Source of the DNA: Verrucomicrobiota bacterium
GTDB taxonomy: Bacteria; Verrucomicrobiota; Verrucomicrobiia; Chthoniobacterales; JAFAMB01
DNA: 39,219 bases
Direction of reading: 5' to 3'
NCBI GenBank assembly: GCA_019239825.1
Contig: JAFAZK010000138.1
Span: 1 to 39,219 of the forward strand
Numbering within the stretch: position 1 is the stretch's first letter; every line of letters begins with the position of its first letter. Position numbers and translations under genes: made by a program. This document shows positions 25,195 through 33,540 of the stretch, one piece after another. The notes below the pieces were generated by a model. The model worked only from the letters and a program-made list of their open reading frames with translations. It searched no databases and was not told the DNA's origin.

Positions 25195-25968
25195 CTAGGC
25201 TTTAATCTGGTCTGCGCTTTGCGGTGCCGACTTGAGATGATTCGCAATAAATTTTTCGTAGGATAATGGTTGCCGGTCTTGCAGGGCCGCAGCGACCAGG
25301 CTCTTAACGTGGGACCACACCGCTGGAATCTCGCAGTCTGCCGGGTGAATTCCGATCCGGAGCAAAGGTTTATCTCGTAGCCTAGAAACCAGCCCTTGGT
25401 TCCAAGCCAAACTCACCATCCGCCTCCAAGGCGCTCGAGTGCTCCAGACCAATGACCGAGAGTAATAGTTGTGCACACCCTCAAAAACCTTAACGGACCC
25501 GACATTCGTGATATAAGAAAACCCCACCTTACGCACAGCGGCCTCAGCTTCGTAGCCCAAAAGCCAAGCTGGCGCGACGAACCCGTTAAGCTTTCGATCA
25601 AGAAACGCTAAATCCTCTATACCCATTTGGAGCCGAGAAATCGCGTCACCACGATCGAGATCGAAGAATTCTCCTTCGCCAGCCGTGTAGACTTGAGTTG
25701 TGAACTTGGTAATGCCGGCATCCGTCGGCTTTGGGGTGCGCGTGTGATAATAACCATGGAGGACGGGCTCATAACCTTGCTGCACCCGCTCCGATATCCA
25801 GTCTTTGAAAGCCGCGTCATCCCGAACCGGAGCCTTACTGTGATGATTCGGGATGATCAGTAAGGAGCCCTCGGATACACCAAGGCTACGCAAGGCCTCT
25901 ATAATTTTGTCACAGTTCGCCTGAGTCAGAGGCGAGACGTCATGTACGGAAACGACGAGAGCTCTCAT
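25195..25968 (-). CDS. DUF2334-type polysaccharide deacetylase-like protein
   Basis: The start was chosen at ATG 25968 (MRALVVSVHDVSPLT), giving 257 residues; the longer frame to 26016 adds 16 residues overlapping the Lnt-like gene. SVHDVSP near the N-terminus and the later HGYYH carry the Asp/His pattern of NodB-like metal-dependent deacetylases in the DUF2334 group. GFSYITNVG and RIGIHPADCEIP follow, the latter resembling the second His motif of the fold. Its substrate is unknown; family members are predicted to remove acyl groups from polysaccharide or envelope glycans. No signal peptide is evident. It overlaps the Lnt-like gene by 29 nt, so it belongs to the same operon. Confidence 0.8.
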   Translation of the reverse strand: MRALVVSVHDVSPLTQANCDKIIEALRSLGVSEGSLLIIPNHHSKAPVRDDAAFKDWISERVQQGYEPVLHGYYHTRTPKPTDAGITKFTTQVYTAGEGEFFDLDRGDAISRLQMGIEDLAFLDRKLNGFVAPAWLLGYEAEAAVRKVGFSYITNVGSVKVFEGVHNYYSRSLVWSTRAPWRRMVSLAWNQGLVSRLRDKPLLRIGIHPADCEIPAVWSHVKSLVAAALQDRQPLSYEKFIANHLKSAPQSADQIKA

Positions 25969-27442
25969 AAAAGTCAGATAAACGCTGCCGAAGGCCGAAC
26001 ACGAGACAGAGTGCACCGCTTACAATCGGTAGCCAATCTCCAAACGAACCGTAGGGCGTCATATCATTCGCCAACGGAAAGTCGAGGTTATACGTCGACA
26101 GCAAACGCGTCCGCGGCGCAACCTCCTTTAACACTCTGCCGGTGCTGGTTTGCATAAACGCCCCGGCGCGATCGGACGCAAAAACAATAGGTCTTCCCAA
26201 AGAGACACTCCAGCAGCGAAGGTTTTCGCGAAATTGTTGCTCTTCGATCGCGGTACCATTCGGGTGATCGACTAGCACGATAAATCCCTGAGCCGGGGCG
26301 TGGAGACCGGCTTTGAGCGCCTGCAATGACATCGCTTCCTGATTAATGAACGGAAGCAGCGCGATATTTTTAACGGCAACACTCTGAAGATTCTTGGGCA
26401 CCTGATCCGCTAAGATTTGAAAACCAGGATGACTCTGGAACGAGAGCACACTTTTGACGTTGGTGGGAAGGAAGACGGTATAACCCGAGATCGGTGCGTT
26501 CTCGGCGGCCGCTATGCCTGTGATAATGCCAACGTCAGGCGCCGATTTCCGATCCAAGCCCTTTGCCGCGGTCCCTCCTTCAGTGATCCGGCGCCAAACC
26601 AGCAGATCCGATTTCAGAGCCGCTACCCCAGGGAGCAAACTGTTCAGCTCGCTCGTGGTACTTCCCGGCGTCGCGGTTATGCTAATCCTGAGCTGTTGAA
26701 GTTGCGGTGCTGGCTGAGCAAACTGGAAGCCAGCGGCCGCAATGACGAATATCAGGGCCAACGTAAAAACTACGTCGAAGCGCGCCGCCCAGTTCATCCG
26801 TCCCGGCCGCAATGCCAACCTTCGAATCGCCAGATAAATAATAGCGTTGGCGAATACCGCGATGAAACTCAGGCCGTACGGGCCTGTGACTCTGACAACT
26901 TGGAGCAGTGGAAGATTCAAGGCAATCGGCAGACCGATCGGATTCCAGGCGGTTAGAATCATTCCACGACACCACTCTAAGAAAGTCCAAGAACTCGCGA
27001 TCAAGAGCGCCAGGCGAAGATGTGCCGTGGAAACGCGCCACGCCTCGGCGTTCCCGGCTGCTCCCATAAAAATCGGCTGCAGCCCTTTTTTCTTAGCCTG
27101 CTTGCCATCCTCTTTTGCTAGCTCCGGCAGCTTACAGAATCGCCACACAAACCAGCTCCAAATCATCCCTTGAAGGCCAAACACGCCGAGGATTGTTCCG
27201 AACTCTTGATACCGCCGTTCGTGCCAAAGCCAATGAAATGTAATGAGCCCGAATGTGCCGGAAAACAGAACTCCTTGAAGAATCACCATTATCGCTGGGA
27301 CTCTAAGGGAAAGCAGAGAGGCCAGGATCGGAATAAAAGCGACCCAGACAAGCCAAGAAAAGTTCCAAGGAGGCAAACCCAGGGCAATCAAAATGCCCGC
27401 CAGGATGCTCAACAGAAACTGCAACAACCAAGCAAATCTCAT
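25940..27442 (-). CDS. Apolipoprotein N-acyltransferase (Lnt)-like protein with a degenerate active site
   Basis: The 500-residue protein has the Lnt plan: an N-terminal multi-helix membrane domain (LLSILAGILIALGLPPWNFSWL, FHWLWHERRY) and a nitrilase-like domain (about 245-470). Family segments are recognisable near the end (FRENLRCWSVSLGRP, MTPYGSFGDWLPIV). By eye against E. coli Lnt, the Glu of the WPE motif falls in LLVWRRITEG (residue 285 is Arg), the Lys may be kept (K330, NVKSVLSF) and the nucleophile Cys of ICYE is Asn367 (FINQEAM). If right, it cannot act as a standard N-acyltransferase. It overlaps the DUF4105 gene by 4 nt and the deacetylase gene by 29 nt. Confidence 0.82.
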   Translation of the reverse strand: MRFAWLLQFLLSILAGILIALGLPPWNFSWLVWVAFIPILASLLSLRVPAIMVILQGVLFSGTFGLITFHWLWHERRYQEFGTILGVFGLQGMIWSWFVWRFCKLPELAKEDGKQAKKKGLQPIFMGAAGNAEAWRVSTAHLRLALLIASSWTFLEWCRGMILTAWNPIGLPIALNLPLLQVVRVTGPYGLSFIAVFANAIIYLAIRRLALRPGRMNWAARFDVVFTLALIFVIAAAGFQFAQPAPQLQQLRISITATPGSTTSELNSLLPGVAALKSDLLVWRRITEGGTAAKGLDRKSAPDVGIITGIAAAENAPISGYTVFLPTNVKSVLSFQSHPGFQILADQVPKNLQSVAVKNIALLPFINQEAMSLQALKAGLHAPAQGFIVLVDHPNGTAIEEQQFRENLRCWSVSLGRPIVFASDRAGAFMQTSTGRVLKEVAPRTRLLSTYNLDFPLANDMTPYGSFGDWLPIVSGALCLVFGLRQRLSDFYESSRRFRT

Positions 27443-28668
27443 GGCGTCACCTTTCGGCGAAGCTCAATCACGGTTCGCCAAAGCAACAGGATCACGAGCG
27501 GATAGATTGCTGGATGGAATTGTTGAGGAAGCCAAGGCGACGAAACCATAAAAAGCAGTCCTTCGACCATGGCCAGGAACAGGTAAAGACGCAGTATCAA
27601 CACTTTATTGGCCGGAACAAAAAGCAACCCGATCCCAGCAACCAAATGCGTGGGAACAAGCCAGGCTACGTTCCAATTCTGGTAAGCCTCCCAATGTAGG
27701 GTGTTTGCCGCCAACACAACCAAAAATAATCCGGTGAAACCGAAAACGATATAGACTAGAGCCGAGATTGCTCGAGAAGCCCTGCCTCTTCGTAGGGCCC
27801 ACAGCCCGATCCAGGCCACGAGGACAACCGAAAACACGACCTCCGGATCCAAGGCTCGAGGTATTCTTGGCAGCGGGCGAGCTGCAAATAGCAGAACCGG
27901 AGTCTGCGCAAATGCCGTATCACTTACCTTAGTTTGGCAGATCGCGGACTCGAGGTTGGCCGGAAGAAAACACGCCTCCCGAGGCGTAACTACTCGATCA
28001 ACCTTGGCCCCTAGCAGCAAATAGATGCCAAAACGAATCCACGGGATTCGTTCCAGATAGAAATCCAGCATTTGGCGAAAGGTTAGGCCGCTTACACTCT
28101 TGTCGGCTACCGGCACTCCGATGATCCGTTCAAAGACATCCCGTACCCGGGTCGAGCAATTATCGAGCAGAAAGTCGTAGCGATAGAATCGGTTCTCAGG
28201 GGTCAGGTTTGTTTCCAGGGCGACGAACAGGTTCTGCCGTTGCTCGGGTGTCAGGTTAAGCCGTGCTTCAGTAACACCCTGACCGAGAGCGCCATGTTCT
28301 TCGATATCCGCTTCGCCTTGGTCAACCGATAACTGGTACAGAAGGTCGCCGCGAGCGAATCGGAGATAGAAATTGCCGACCGACATGTCAAATGTCCCGA
28401 AGTTGTAGAGACGATCGAACCCTAAGCCAGGGTCGAGAATCCGGATTGCGCTATGTCCGAAGGCCGTATAAAGCTCGTCGCCGGGTGAACAGGTCACCAG
28501 CGAGATTTTGACGTTAGGACTAAGGGCCGGAAGATCTAGGTCCGGCTGATTTTCTGCCGCGTTACTGCATAGCGCCCAGAGGAAAAGCCCAGCAACGAAG
28601 CCGCAAAAATAACGCTTTTGGTAAATAGACGCCCCGGTTGGCGGGCTCTGCAATGTTTCATTGAGCAT
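27439..28668 (-). CDS. DUF4105 / Lnb N-terminal periplasmic domain-like membrane protein
   Basis: The 409-residue protein has a signal peptide or anchor (about 18-38), a periplasmic domain (about 40-275) and about five C-terminal transmembrane helices (279-400). The domain shows the family motifs LYTAFGHSAIRI (67-78, His72) and LLDNCSTRVRD (167-177, Cys171), which I infer form a Cys/His active site of a papain-like fold. This family (PF13387) includes the N-terminal domain of Lnb, the enzyme that shifts an acyl chain onto the amino-terminal cysteine of lipoproteins. It heads a three-gene minus-strand operon with an Lnt-like protein missing its nucleophile. The role is inferred from family and context. 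Confidence 0.75.
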   Translation of the reverse strand: MLNETLQSPPTGASIYQKRYFCGFVAGLFLWALCSNAAENQPDLDLPALSPNVKISLVTCSPGDELYTAFGHSAIRILDPGLGFDRLYNFGTFDMSVGNFYLRFARGDLLYQLSVDQGEADIEEHGALGQGVTEARLNLTPEQRQNLFVALETNLTPENRFYRYDFLLDNCSTRVRDVFERIIGVPVADKSVSGLTFRQMLDFYLERIPWIRFGIYLLLGAKVDRVVTPREACFLPANLESAICQTKVSDTAFAQTPVLLFAARPLPRIPRALDPEVVFSVVLVAWIGLWALRRGRASRAISALVYIVFGFTGLFLVVLAANTLHWEAYQNWNVAWLVPTHLVAGIGLLFVPANKVLILRLYLFLAMVEGLLFMVSSPWLPQQFHPAIYPLVILLLWRTVIELRRKVTP

Positions 28669-29167
28669 CCGAACTGCGGTTTTTCGGCAAGGACCAAGAC
28701 TCTGGCACGAGAAGCAACGCCGTCAACGCCGAGAACGAGCGGGAGTGTTGCTGACATAGGTGCAGGCTCGTCCGTTGAAGTTCGAGCGTTCAACCTGAAC
28801 GCCGCGAGTTCAAATCGCGCCACCGAAACCAACTTCAATCGGGTGCCGCTCGTTTTGGCTCATAATAATCCCGCGTCCGGGTTCACGCTTCAAATCCACT
28901 TCGAACCCGATTTGTATTGACGCAGTTCTGTTCGCTTAATTATAGAAATTATTTCCTTTGAACGCCATCCCTCGAACTAAGCGTCGGGAAGTAAGCGAGA
29001 GCCTTGCCGAATGTCCGGTGTGCTAGCCCAAGAATGCAGGACTCCCGGCCACCGTGGGCGCTTATTCGGCAGAAGTCCTCGTCTCAGCGCGACAAATAAC
29101 ACGCTCGGCTCTCTGCGCGTCTCCGCAATGCAACCATCACAAACAATCAACAAATGCTAACACCAAC
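28669..29167. other. Long intergenic region between DUF4105 and deaminase genes
   Basis: This gap of 499 bases contains no supported gene. Around 28770-28835 there is a stretch ending in GAGTTCAAATCGCGCCACCG that resembles a tRNA T-arm and acceptor, but the rest does not fold as a tRNA. An open frame at 29054-29167 is only an in-frame extension of the deaminase gene. A stretch near 28930-28975 (TAATTATAGAAATTATTTCC) is AT-rich and could be a promoter region. Confidence 0.35.
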
Positions 29168-29761
29168 ATGAGCACCACAGACATCGAGAGCCACGAATAT
29201 AAAAAGCAGTTCCTACACGAGGCCACCCGTCTCGCCATCGAATCCGTCGAAAAGGGATGGGGCGGACCCTTCGGAGCAGTCATCGTGAAGGATGGCAAGA
29301 TCATCGGCCGCGGCCAAAACCGCGTTCTGCTGACCGGCATACCGGTCTATCACGCTGAAGTGACTGCTATCATTGACGCGTGCGGCCGCATTAACTCCAA
29401 AGGTCTGCTTGGCTCAGATTATTATGAAGGGAATCTCAAGATGATTCCAAGGCCCGAAGGCTCGCCCGACCCGGTGCCCGAGCGGGCGCAGATGCTCAAG
29501 GGCTGCGAGCTATATGTGAACGGCGCCCCCTGCCCGATGTGCATGAGCGCCATTTATTGGGCGCGCATCGACAAGGTGTATTTCGGTACGCGTCTCACGG
29601 ACACAAGCAAGATCGGCTTTGACGACGAGTTCCAGTACATCGACTTCCGGCTTCCCTGGGAGGAGCGGAAGGCGATCAAATGCTATCCGGATTTCGAGAG
29701 GGACTTCGCTCTCCAGGCCTGCGAAGCCTGGACGAACAAAAAGGACCGCCACCCTTATTAA
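29168..29761 (+). CDS. Guanine deaminase-like nucleoside deaminase (cytidine deaminase fold)
   Basis: The start was placed at ATG 29168 (MSTTDIESH), giving 197 residues; the frame is open to 29054 but that leader has no family resemblance. It carries the zinc-site motifs PVYHAEVTAI (59-68; His62, Glu64) and the PCPMC motif (121-125; Cys122 and Cys125), in GCELYVNGAPCPMCMSAIYW. Between them lies an insert of about 30 residues (SDYYEGNLKMIPRPEGS). KGWGGPFGAVIV near the N-terminus fits guanine deaminases of the B. subtilis type, which convert guanine to xanthine. Cytosine or tRNA-adenosine deaminases are related alternatives. It is followed by a fragment of an FAD oxidase gene. Confidence 0.82.
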   Translation: MSTTDIESHEYKKQFLHEATRLAIESVEKGWGGPFGAVIVKDGKIIGRGQNRVLLTGIPVYHAEVTAIIDACGRINSKGLLGSDYYEGNLKMIPRPEGSPDPVPERAQMLKGCELYVNGAPCPMCMSAIYWARIDKVYFGTRLTDTSKIGFDDEFQYIDFRLPWEERKAIKCYPDFERDFALQACEAWTNKKDRHPY

Positions 29762-29852
29762 CCGGCAGAAAGCAAATCGGTTGGAAGTCGCCCGATGCCA
29801 TCCCACCGGGGTTTCGAGGTCTCTATGTCCCACATTCCCACATGAGACTCCG

Positions 29853-29990
29853 ATGAATATCGATACACTCAGGAAAACCTGCAAGGGAGCGGTCGTTGTA
29901 CCCGGAGACGCCGGCTTTAGCGAGCTGCTCCACGGAGACCTGTGGAACCGACTGATTCCCGAGCACCAGTCTCAATCTCAGCCGCTTTAG
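29853..29990 (+). pseudogene. N-terminal fragment of an FAD-linked oxidase
   Basis: A 45-codon frame with ATG reads MNIDTLRKTCKGAVVVPGDA followed by GFSELLHGDLWNRLIPEHQ. It then runs into SQSQPL and a stop. It resembles the extreme N-terminus of BBE-like/PCMH-type FAD-linked oxidases (GxVVxPGDxGYxEAxxxWN pattern). Full-length members are 400-500 residues, and nothing resembling the flavin-binding domain follows before pgm-like sequence on the opposite strand. It is most likely the remnant of a deleted gene. The match is short, so this is moderately uncertain. Confidence 0.5.
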
Positions 29991-30037
29991 CAGTACAGTT
30001 CCGGGGTCCCCGCGCGTACGCGACGTTCCCGCCGTTT

Positions 30038-31984
30038 CTAGGCGACTCGCTGTTCCGCGTCCGCTCGGAGCCAATCCCACAGGCTATTCAGCGATTTATC
30101 GAGCGCAGCTTTAGTGGAGGACAATGAAGCGCGGTCCGCCACTTTGGTCCGGCCGAACAAATAGAACTTTATCTTCGGCTCAGTGCCGGATGGTCGAACC
30201 GCTATCCGCCGCCCATCAGCCAAATTGAACATCGTCATTTTTTCCTTCGGCAACAAGTCGCCCTCTACATCTCGGATACCGCCGTCGCTAAAGTCCACAA
30301 CCTCGGTTATTGCGCTGCCATCGATTTCCTTGGGCGGTGAAGCCTTATATGATTCCGCCAAGCGACGGATTTTTTCCGAGCCAGCTGCTCCCTCAAAAAC
30401 CAATGAGTTACCCTTTTCGAGGTGATATCCATGCTCGCAATAGATGTCGTCCAGAAGCTCATCCACCGTCTTGTTGAGTGATTTCGCGTAGGCGCATACC
30501 TCTGCGAACATCAAAGTCGCGGCATTAGCGTCTTTGTCTCTAACAAAATCCGCCCCGCTGTATCCGTAACTTTCTTCTCCGCCGAACACAAAGAAGCTTG
30601 AGTGTTCCAGTCTGGCCCGCCGAGTTTCTTCTTCGGTTAGTGACCGGTATCGTTGACGAATTGCCTCTGGCAATGCGTTTTCATATTTACCAAGCTTTTC
30701 GCCGATATATTTAAAGCCGGTCAATGTCTCCACACAGCGTAGGCCTTCCTTCGAAGCGATCGCCTTCTGCAGATCCGTGGTAACGAGCGTCTTAATGATA
30801 ACGCAGCGCTCCTGGTTCGCATCGGTCAGAACCCCATTTGCCCGATAAGCCTGGATCCGATAGTAAGCTAATAATGAACCAATTTGATTCCCAGTAAGTA
30901 AGACCAGTTGACCGGCCCGGTTGCGCACCGCAACCCCCATCCGGTCGCTGTCCGGATCCGTCCCAACCACTAAATCAGCACCAGTCCGGTCGGCCAATTG
31001 CATGCCTTGATCGAGCGCTTCCGCATTCTCCGGATTCGGCGATTTAACCGTAGGAAAACCGCCATTTGGTTCCATCTGCTGGTCGACCGTGATGACGTCG
31101 AACCCAATCTCGCGGAGCACCGGGACCGAGATCACGGCTCCAGTGCCGTGGATAGGCGTGAAAACGATCTTGAGATCTTTCTCCGCGCTAACAATCTCCG
31201 GTCTGAGTACTAATGTTCGCAGGCGAGTCTTGTAGATCTCATCGAAATCAGCGCCCAACGGAATGACTTTGCCTTGTTCGCTGGCGGGAAGAACGTCGTA
31301 AGTTTCTCCGGCAATCTCTTGAAAACACCGGATAATTCCGCTGGCGTGGGGTTCGACAATCTGAGCACCATCCGCGAAATAGACTTTATAGCCGTTATCG
31401 TGCGGCGGGTTATGGCTTGCCGTTATCACGATTCCAGCCGTCGACCCCGTGTGCCGGACGGCAAAAGAAAGTTCAGGCGTAGATCGGGGTGACTCGAACA
31501 GGAAAACGTTGCAACCCAACTCAGAAGCAACCCGAGCAGCCAACTCAGCAAATTGGCGAGAAAAATAGCGGGTATCGTGAGCAATGCAGAGGCTCGCTCG
31601 TTCAGATGCCGCGCTCTTGGCCAAATGGGCCTTCAAGTAGGCGACCAGCGCCTGGGTCGCCTTGCTGACATTGTAAAAGTTCATTGCGTTCGTCCCGACA
31701 CAGGGATGTTCCGGGCAACGTTCCGAATTGTGGGCGCCTTGTTCAGCTCCCGTCACTACTCGCCCAATTGACCGGCCACGAAGCCCACCGGTTCCAAACG
31801 CTAACGTCTTAAAGAAGCGGTCGTTCAGTTCCGCCCAAGCTTGGGCCGCTATTAACTCCGTTAGCGAACTCCGGTAGATCGGATTGGCTGCGGAGCTAAG
31901 GAGCTGCAGCATGTTCTCTGCGCTCGACGGTAATAACGAACCGTCATCCACCGCTTGCTGAATCGGCTTTTGCAAGTCGCTCAT
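30038..31984 (-). CDS. Phosphohexomutase (phosphoglucomutase/phosphomannomutase family)
   Basis: The 648-residue protein belongs to the alpha-D-phosphohexomutase superfamily and interconverts hexose 1- and 6-phosphates. The active-site serine loop is VITASHNPPHDNGYK (Ser190 in 186-200). The metal-binding loop is GTDPDSDRMG (341-350), the sugar-binding loop is in FVFGGEESYGYS, and the phosphate-binding loop is VRPSGTEPKIKFY near the C-terminus. The conserved LAFGTGGLRG is at 61-70, and a charged insert (TGAEQGAHNSERCPEH) follows it. Such roughly 600-residue members act on glucose- or mannose-phosphate; specificity is not readable. It is divergent from the RlmI-like gene. The start is ATG with a GGAAACC ahead. 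Confidence 0.92.
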   Translation of the reverse strand: MSDLQKPIQQAVDDGSLLPSSAENMLQLLSSAANPIYRSSLTELIAAQAWAELNDRFFKTLAFGTGGLRGRSIGRVVTGAEQGAHNSERCPEHPCVGTNAMNFYNVSKATQALVAYLKAHLAKSAASERASLCIAHDTRYFSRQFAELAARVASELGCNVFLFESPRSTPELSFAVRHTGSTAGIVITASHNPPHDNGYKVYFADGAQIVEPHASGIIRCFQEIAGETYDVLPASEQGKVIPLGADFDEIYKTRLRTLVLRPEIVSAEKDLKIVFTPIHGTGAVISVPVLREIGFDVITVDQQMEPNGGFPTVKSPNPENAEALDQGMQLADRTGADLVVGTDPDSDRMGVAVRNRAGQLVLLTGNQIGSLLAYYRIQAYRANGVLTDANQERCVIIKTLVTTDLQKAIASKEGLRCVETLTGFKYIGEKLGKYENALPEAIRQRYRSLTEEETRRARLEHSSFFVFGGEESYGYSGADFVRDKDANAATLMFAEVCAYAKSLNKTVDELLDDIYCEHGYHLEKGNSLVFEGAAGSEKIRRLAESYKASPPKEIDGSAITEVVDFSDGGIRDVEGDLLPKEKMTMFNLADGRRIAVRPSGTEPKIKFYLFGRTKVADRASLSSTKAALDKSLNSLWDWLRADAEQRVA

Positions 31985-32133
31985 AGGTTTCCAAATTCAG
32001 AATAAAAGTTCACTGGTCGGAGCTTAGTCCAGCTAAGGAAGTGGACTGGGGTTAATTAATTTTTATAAAAACAACACGCATATTGCAGGCGAGACAACTC
32101 GAAAGCACGGTTCGTTAGAGATGAACACTCGCT

Positions 32134-33024
32134 ATGTTCCTTCAGGACAAAATTGAAGCGTCCATTGCGCGCCGTTCTCGTTCCAGATCGCCAGACACCA
32201 ATGTCTGCCGTTTGGTGAATGGGACGGGAGATGGTTTAGATGGACTCATTATCGACGATTTCGCGGGACGCTGGCTCATCTCGGTCAAAGAAGGCGCAGA
32301 ATCGCCCAACCTAGCCCCAGGACTGGGCTATCGGGCTGTCTACTCGAAGACCCTCTCGAAAAACGAGAAGTCGGCGCCCGCTCATCTGGGCGGCGATCAG
32401 TTAACCGCGCGCTTTTCGGTTCAAGAAAATGGGCTCTCCTACTGGATCGATTTTCAAAGCGGCTATTCGCAAGGTTTATTCCTCGATCAACGGTTGAACC
32501 GCCAACGGCTACGCAAACTTGGTCCCAGCAAGACGGTTCTGAACACTTTTGCTTATACGTGCAGCTTCGGAGTAGCGGCCGCCTCGGCCGGTGCGAAGGC
32601 GGTGAACTTGGATCTCTCCCAACACTACCTCGAATGGGGTCAAGAAAACTATCGGCTAAACGGTCTGGAACCAGAAGAAAGCAATTTCATTTATGGCGAT
32701 GTTTTTGATTGGTTGGACCGGTTCGCCAAACGAAACCGCCGGTTCGACCTCGTGGTACTCGATCCTCCGACCTTTTCGCGTAGCAAAACTTCAGGTGTTT
32801 TTCGGGCCGAGAAAGATTATGGGGCGTTATTACAACGCGCCCTTCGCGTAATCGAACCTGGTGGAATCCTGCTTTGTTGTCTGAACGCTCATCACGTTTC
32901 CGCCACCGAGTTCAGATACATTCTCAAAAACGGCCTCCCATCGCGTGTCGATTTACGGCAAATGCCAATGCCGGACGATTTCCCCGGAAGTGATTACCTG
33001 AAGAGTTTCTGGGTGCACTTGTAG
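32134..33024 (+). CDS. Class I SAM-dependent RNA methyltransferase, RlmI-like
   Basis: The 296-residue protein matches the catalytic part of RlmI/RlmL-type 23S rRNA methyltransferases. It has the SAM motif VLNTFAYTCSFGVAAASAG (135-153), the acidic AVNLDLSQ, the neighbouring GDVFDWL, and the catalytic DLVVLDPPTFSRSK (205-218). There is an N-terminal RNA-binding-like segment with LVNGTGDGLDGLIID; a full PUA domain is absent or very reduced. Family members modify 23S rRNA (C1962 in E. coli); the site here is inferred. It stands divergently from the phosphohexomutase gene, with an AT-rich intergenic tract at about 32050-32080. Confidence 0.85.
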   Translation: MFLQDKIEASIARRSRSRSPDTNVCRLVNGTGDGLDGLIIDDFAGRWLISVKEGAESPNLAPGLGYRAVYSKTLSKNEKSAPAHLGGDQLTARFSVQENGLSYWIDFQSGYSQGLFLDQRLNRQRLRKLGPSKTVLNTFAYTCSFGVAAASAGAKAVNLDLSQHYLEWGQENYRLNGLEPEESNFIYGDVFDWLDRFAKRNRRFDLVVLDPPTFSRSKTSGVFRAEKDYGALLQRALRVIEPGGILLCCLNAHHVSATEFRYILKNGLPSRVDLRQMPMPDDFPGSDYLKSFWVHL

Positions 33025-33030
33025 ACGCCG

Positions 33031-33160
33031 TAGCCTCGATCGTACTCGTTCTCGTCCTCGAGGTAGGCGTGCTATTCCGCCGAGCGTTGCCCACGTTGTT
33101 CGAGTTCATCCGCAGTTCTGATTTCTCAGCCGTCGAACGGGCAATACTTTCGATGACGAG
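33031..33160. repeat. F2-flank-like inverted sequence between the rRNA methyltransferase and lipoprotein genes
   Basis: The stretch TCGATCGTACTCGTTCTCGT (33037-33056) resembles the outer flanks of the three F2 copies (for example CCTCGTACTCGTCGTGGTCG near 12665). An inverted counterpart, CGATGACGAGGACGATTGCG, lies near 33151-33170. This looks like a decayed remnant; the core of F2 is absent. Confidence 0.4.
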
Positions 33161-33245
33161 GACGATTGCGGCTAGCGCCTCCAAGCCGCTTGCGCGATGA
33201 CGCGCTTCACGTATATCATCCCGCGACCTTTTAAACTGTTCCCCT

Positions 33246-33434
33246 ATGCTCAGATTGGCTTGTCTCCTCATCGCGCCTCTTAGTCTTTTGTTGGCATCCT
33301 GCGACAACAACACCCAAGAAGACTCTCGTTGGGATGCGATTTACAAGGACCTGGATGCGGGCAGCAAAGTCCAACCTTGGAAAGACGCGCAGCAGAGCTG
33401 GAACAGCTCTGATCACGGTAAGGACTGGAACTAG
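33246..33434 (+). CDS. Small lipoprotein
   Basis: The 62-residue predicted lipoprotein has an N-terminal hydrophobic stretch LACLLIAPLSLLLASC with a lipobox LASC ending at residue 19, the putative lipidated cysteine. The mature part (DNNTQEDSRWDAIYKDLDAG..) is short, acidic and polar, with several tryptophans. I do not recognise the family. It lies downstream of the RlmI-like gene and ends at the start of an inverted repeat shared with the 3' end of folA. The signal-peptide pattern is the main support. Confidence 0.6.
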   Translation: MLRLACLLIAPLSLLLASCDNNTQEDSRWDAIYKDLDAGSKVQPWKDAQQSWNSSDHGKDWN

Positions 33435-33540
33435 CGAGCGGTAGGGACGAGCTCCGGCTCGTCCTGAGATGGTGTTGCCGGTGGTTCCCATCACTCCGTT
33501 AAGCGATGCACTGACGAGCAGGAGCTCGTCTCTGGCGGGC
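33435..33540. repeat. Inverted-repeat element F6 at the 3' end of folA
   Basis: The left arm 33435-33468 contains GGGACGAGCTCCGGCTCGTC; the right arm 33511-33540 contains GACGAGCAGGAGCTCGTC. The two are reverse complements over about 24 nt, and each is nearly self-palindromic. The element begins immediately after the stop of the small lipoprotein gene and its right arm lies inside the last ten codons of folA, so it sits between convergent genes and could terminate both. Confidence 0.7.

Noticed and set aside
28765..28840. Possible tRNA-Leu-like gene ending in GAGTTCAAATCGCGCCACCG
   Set aside because: Only the T-arm and 3' end resemble a tRNA. One T-stem pair mismatches, the 5' and 3' acceptor halves do not pair, and no canonical anticodon arm could be placed.
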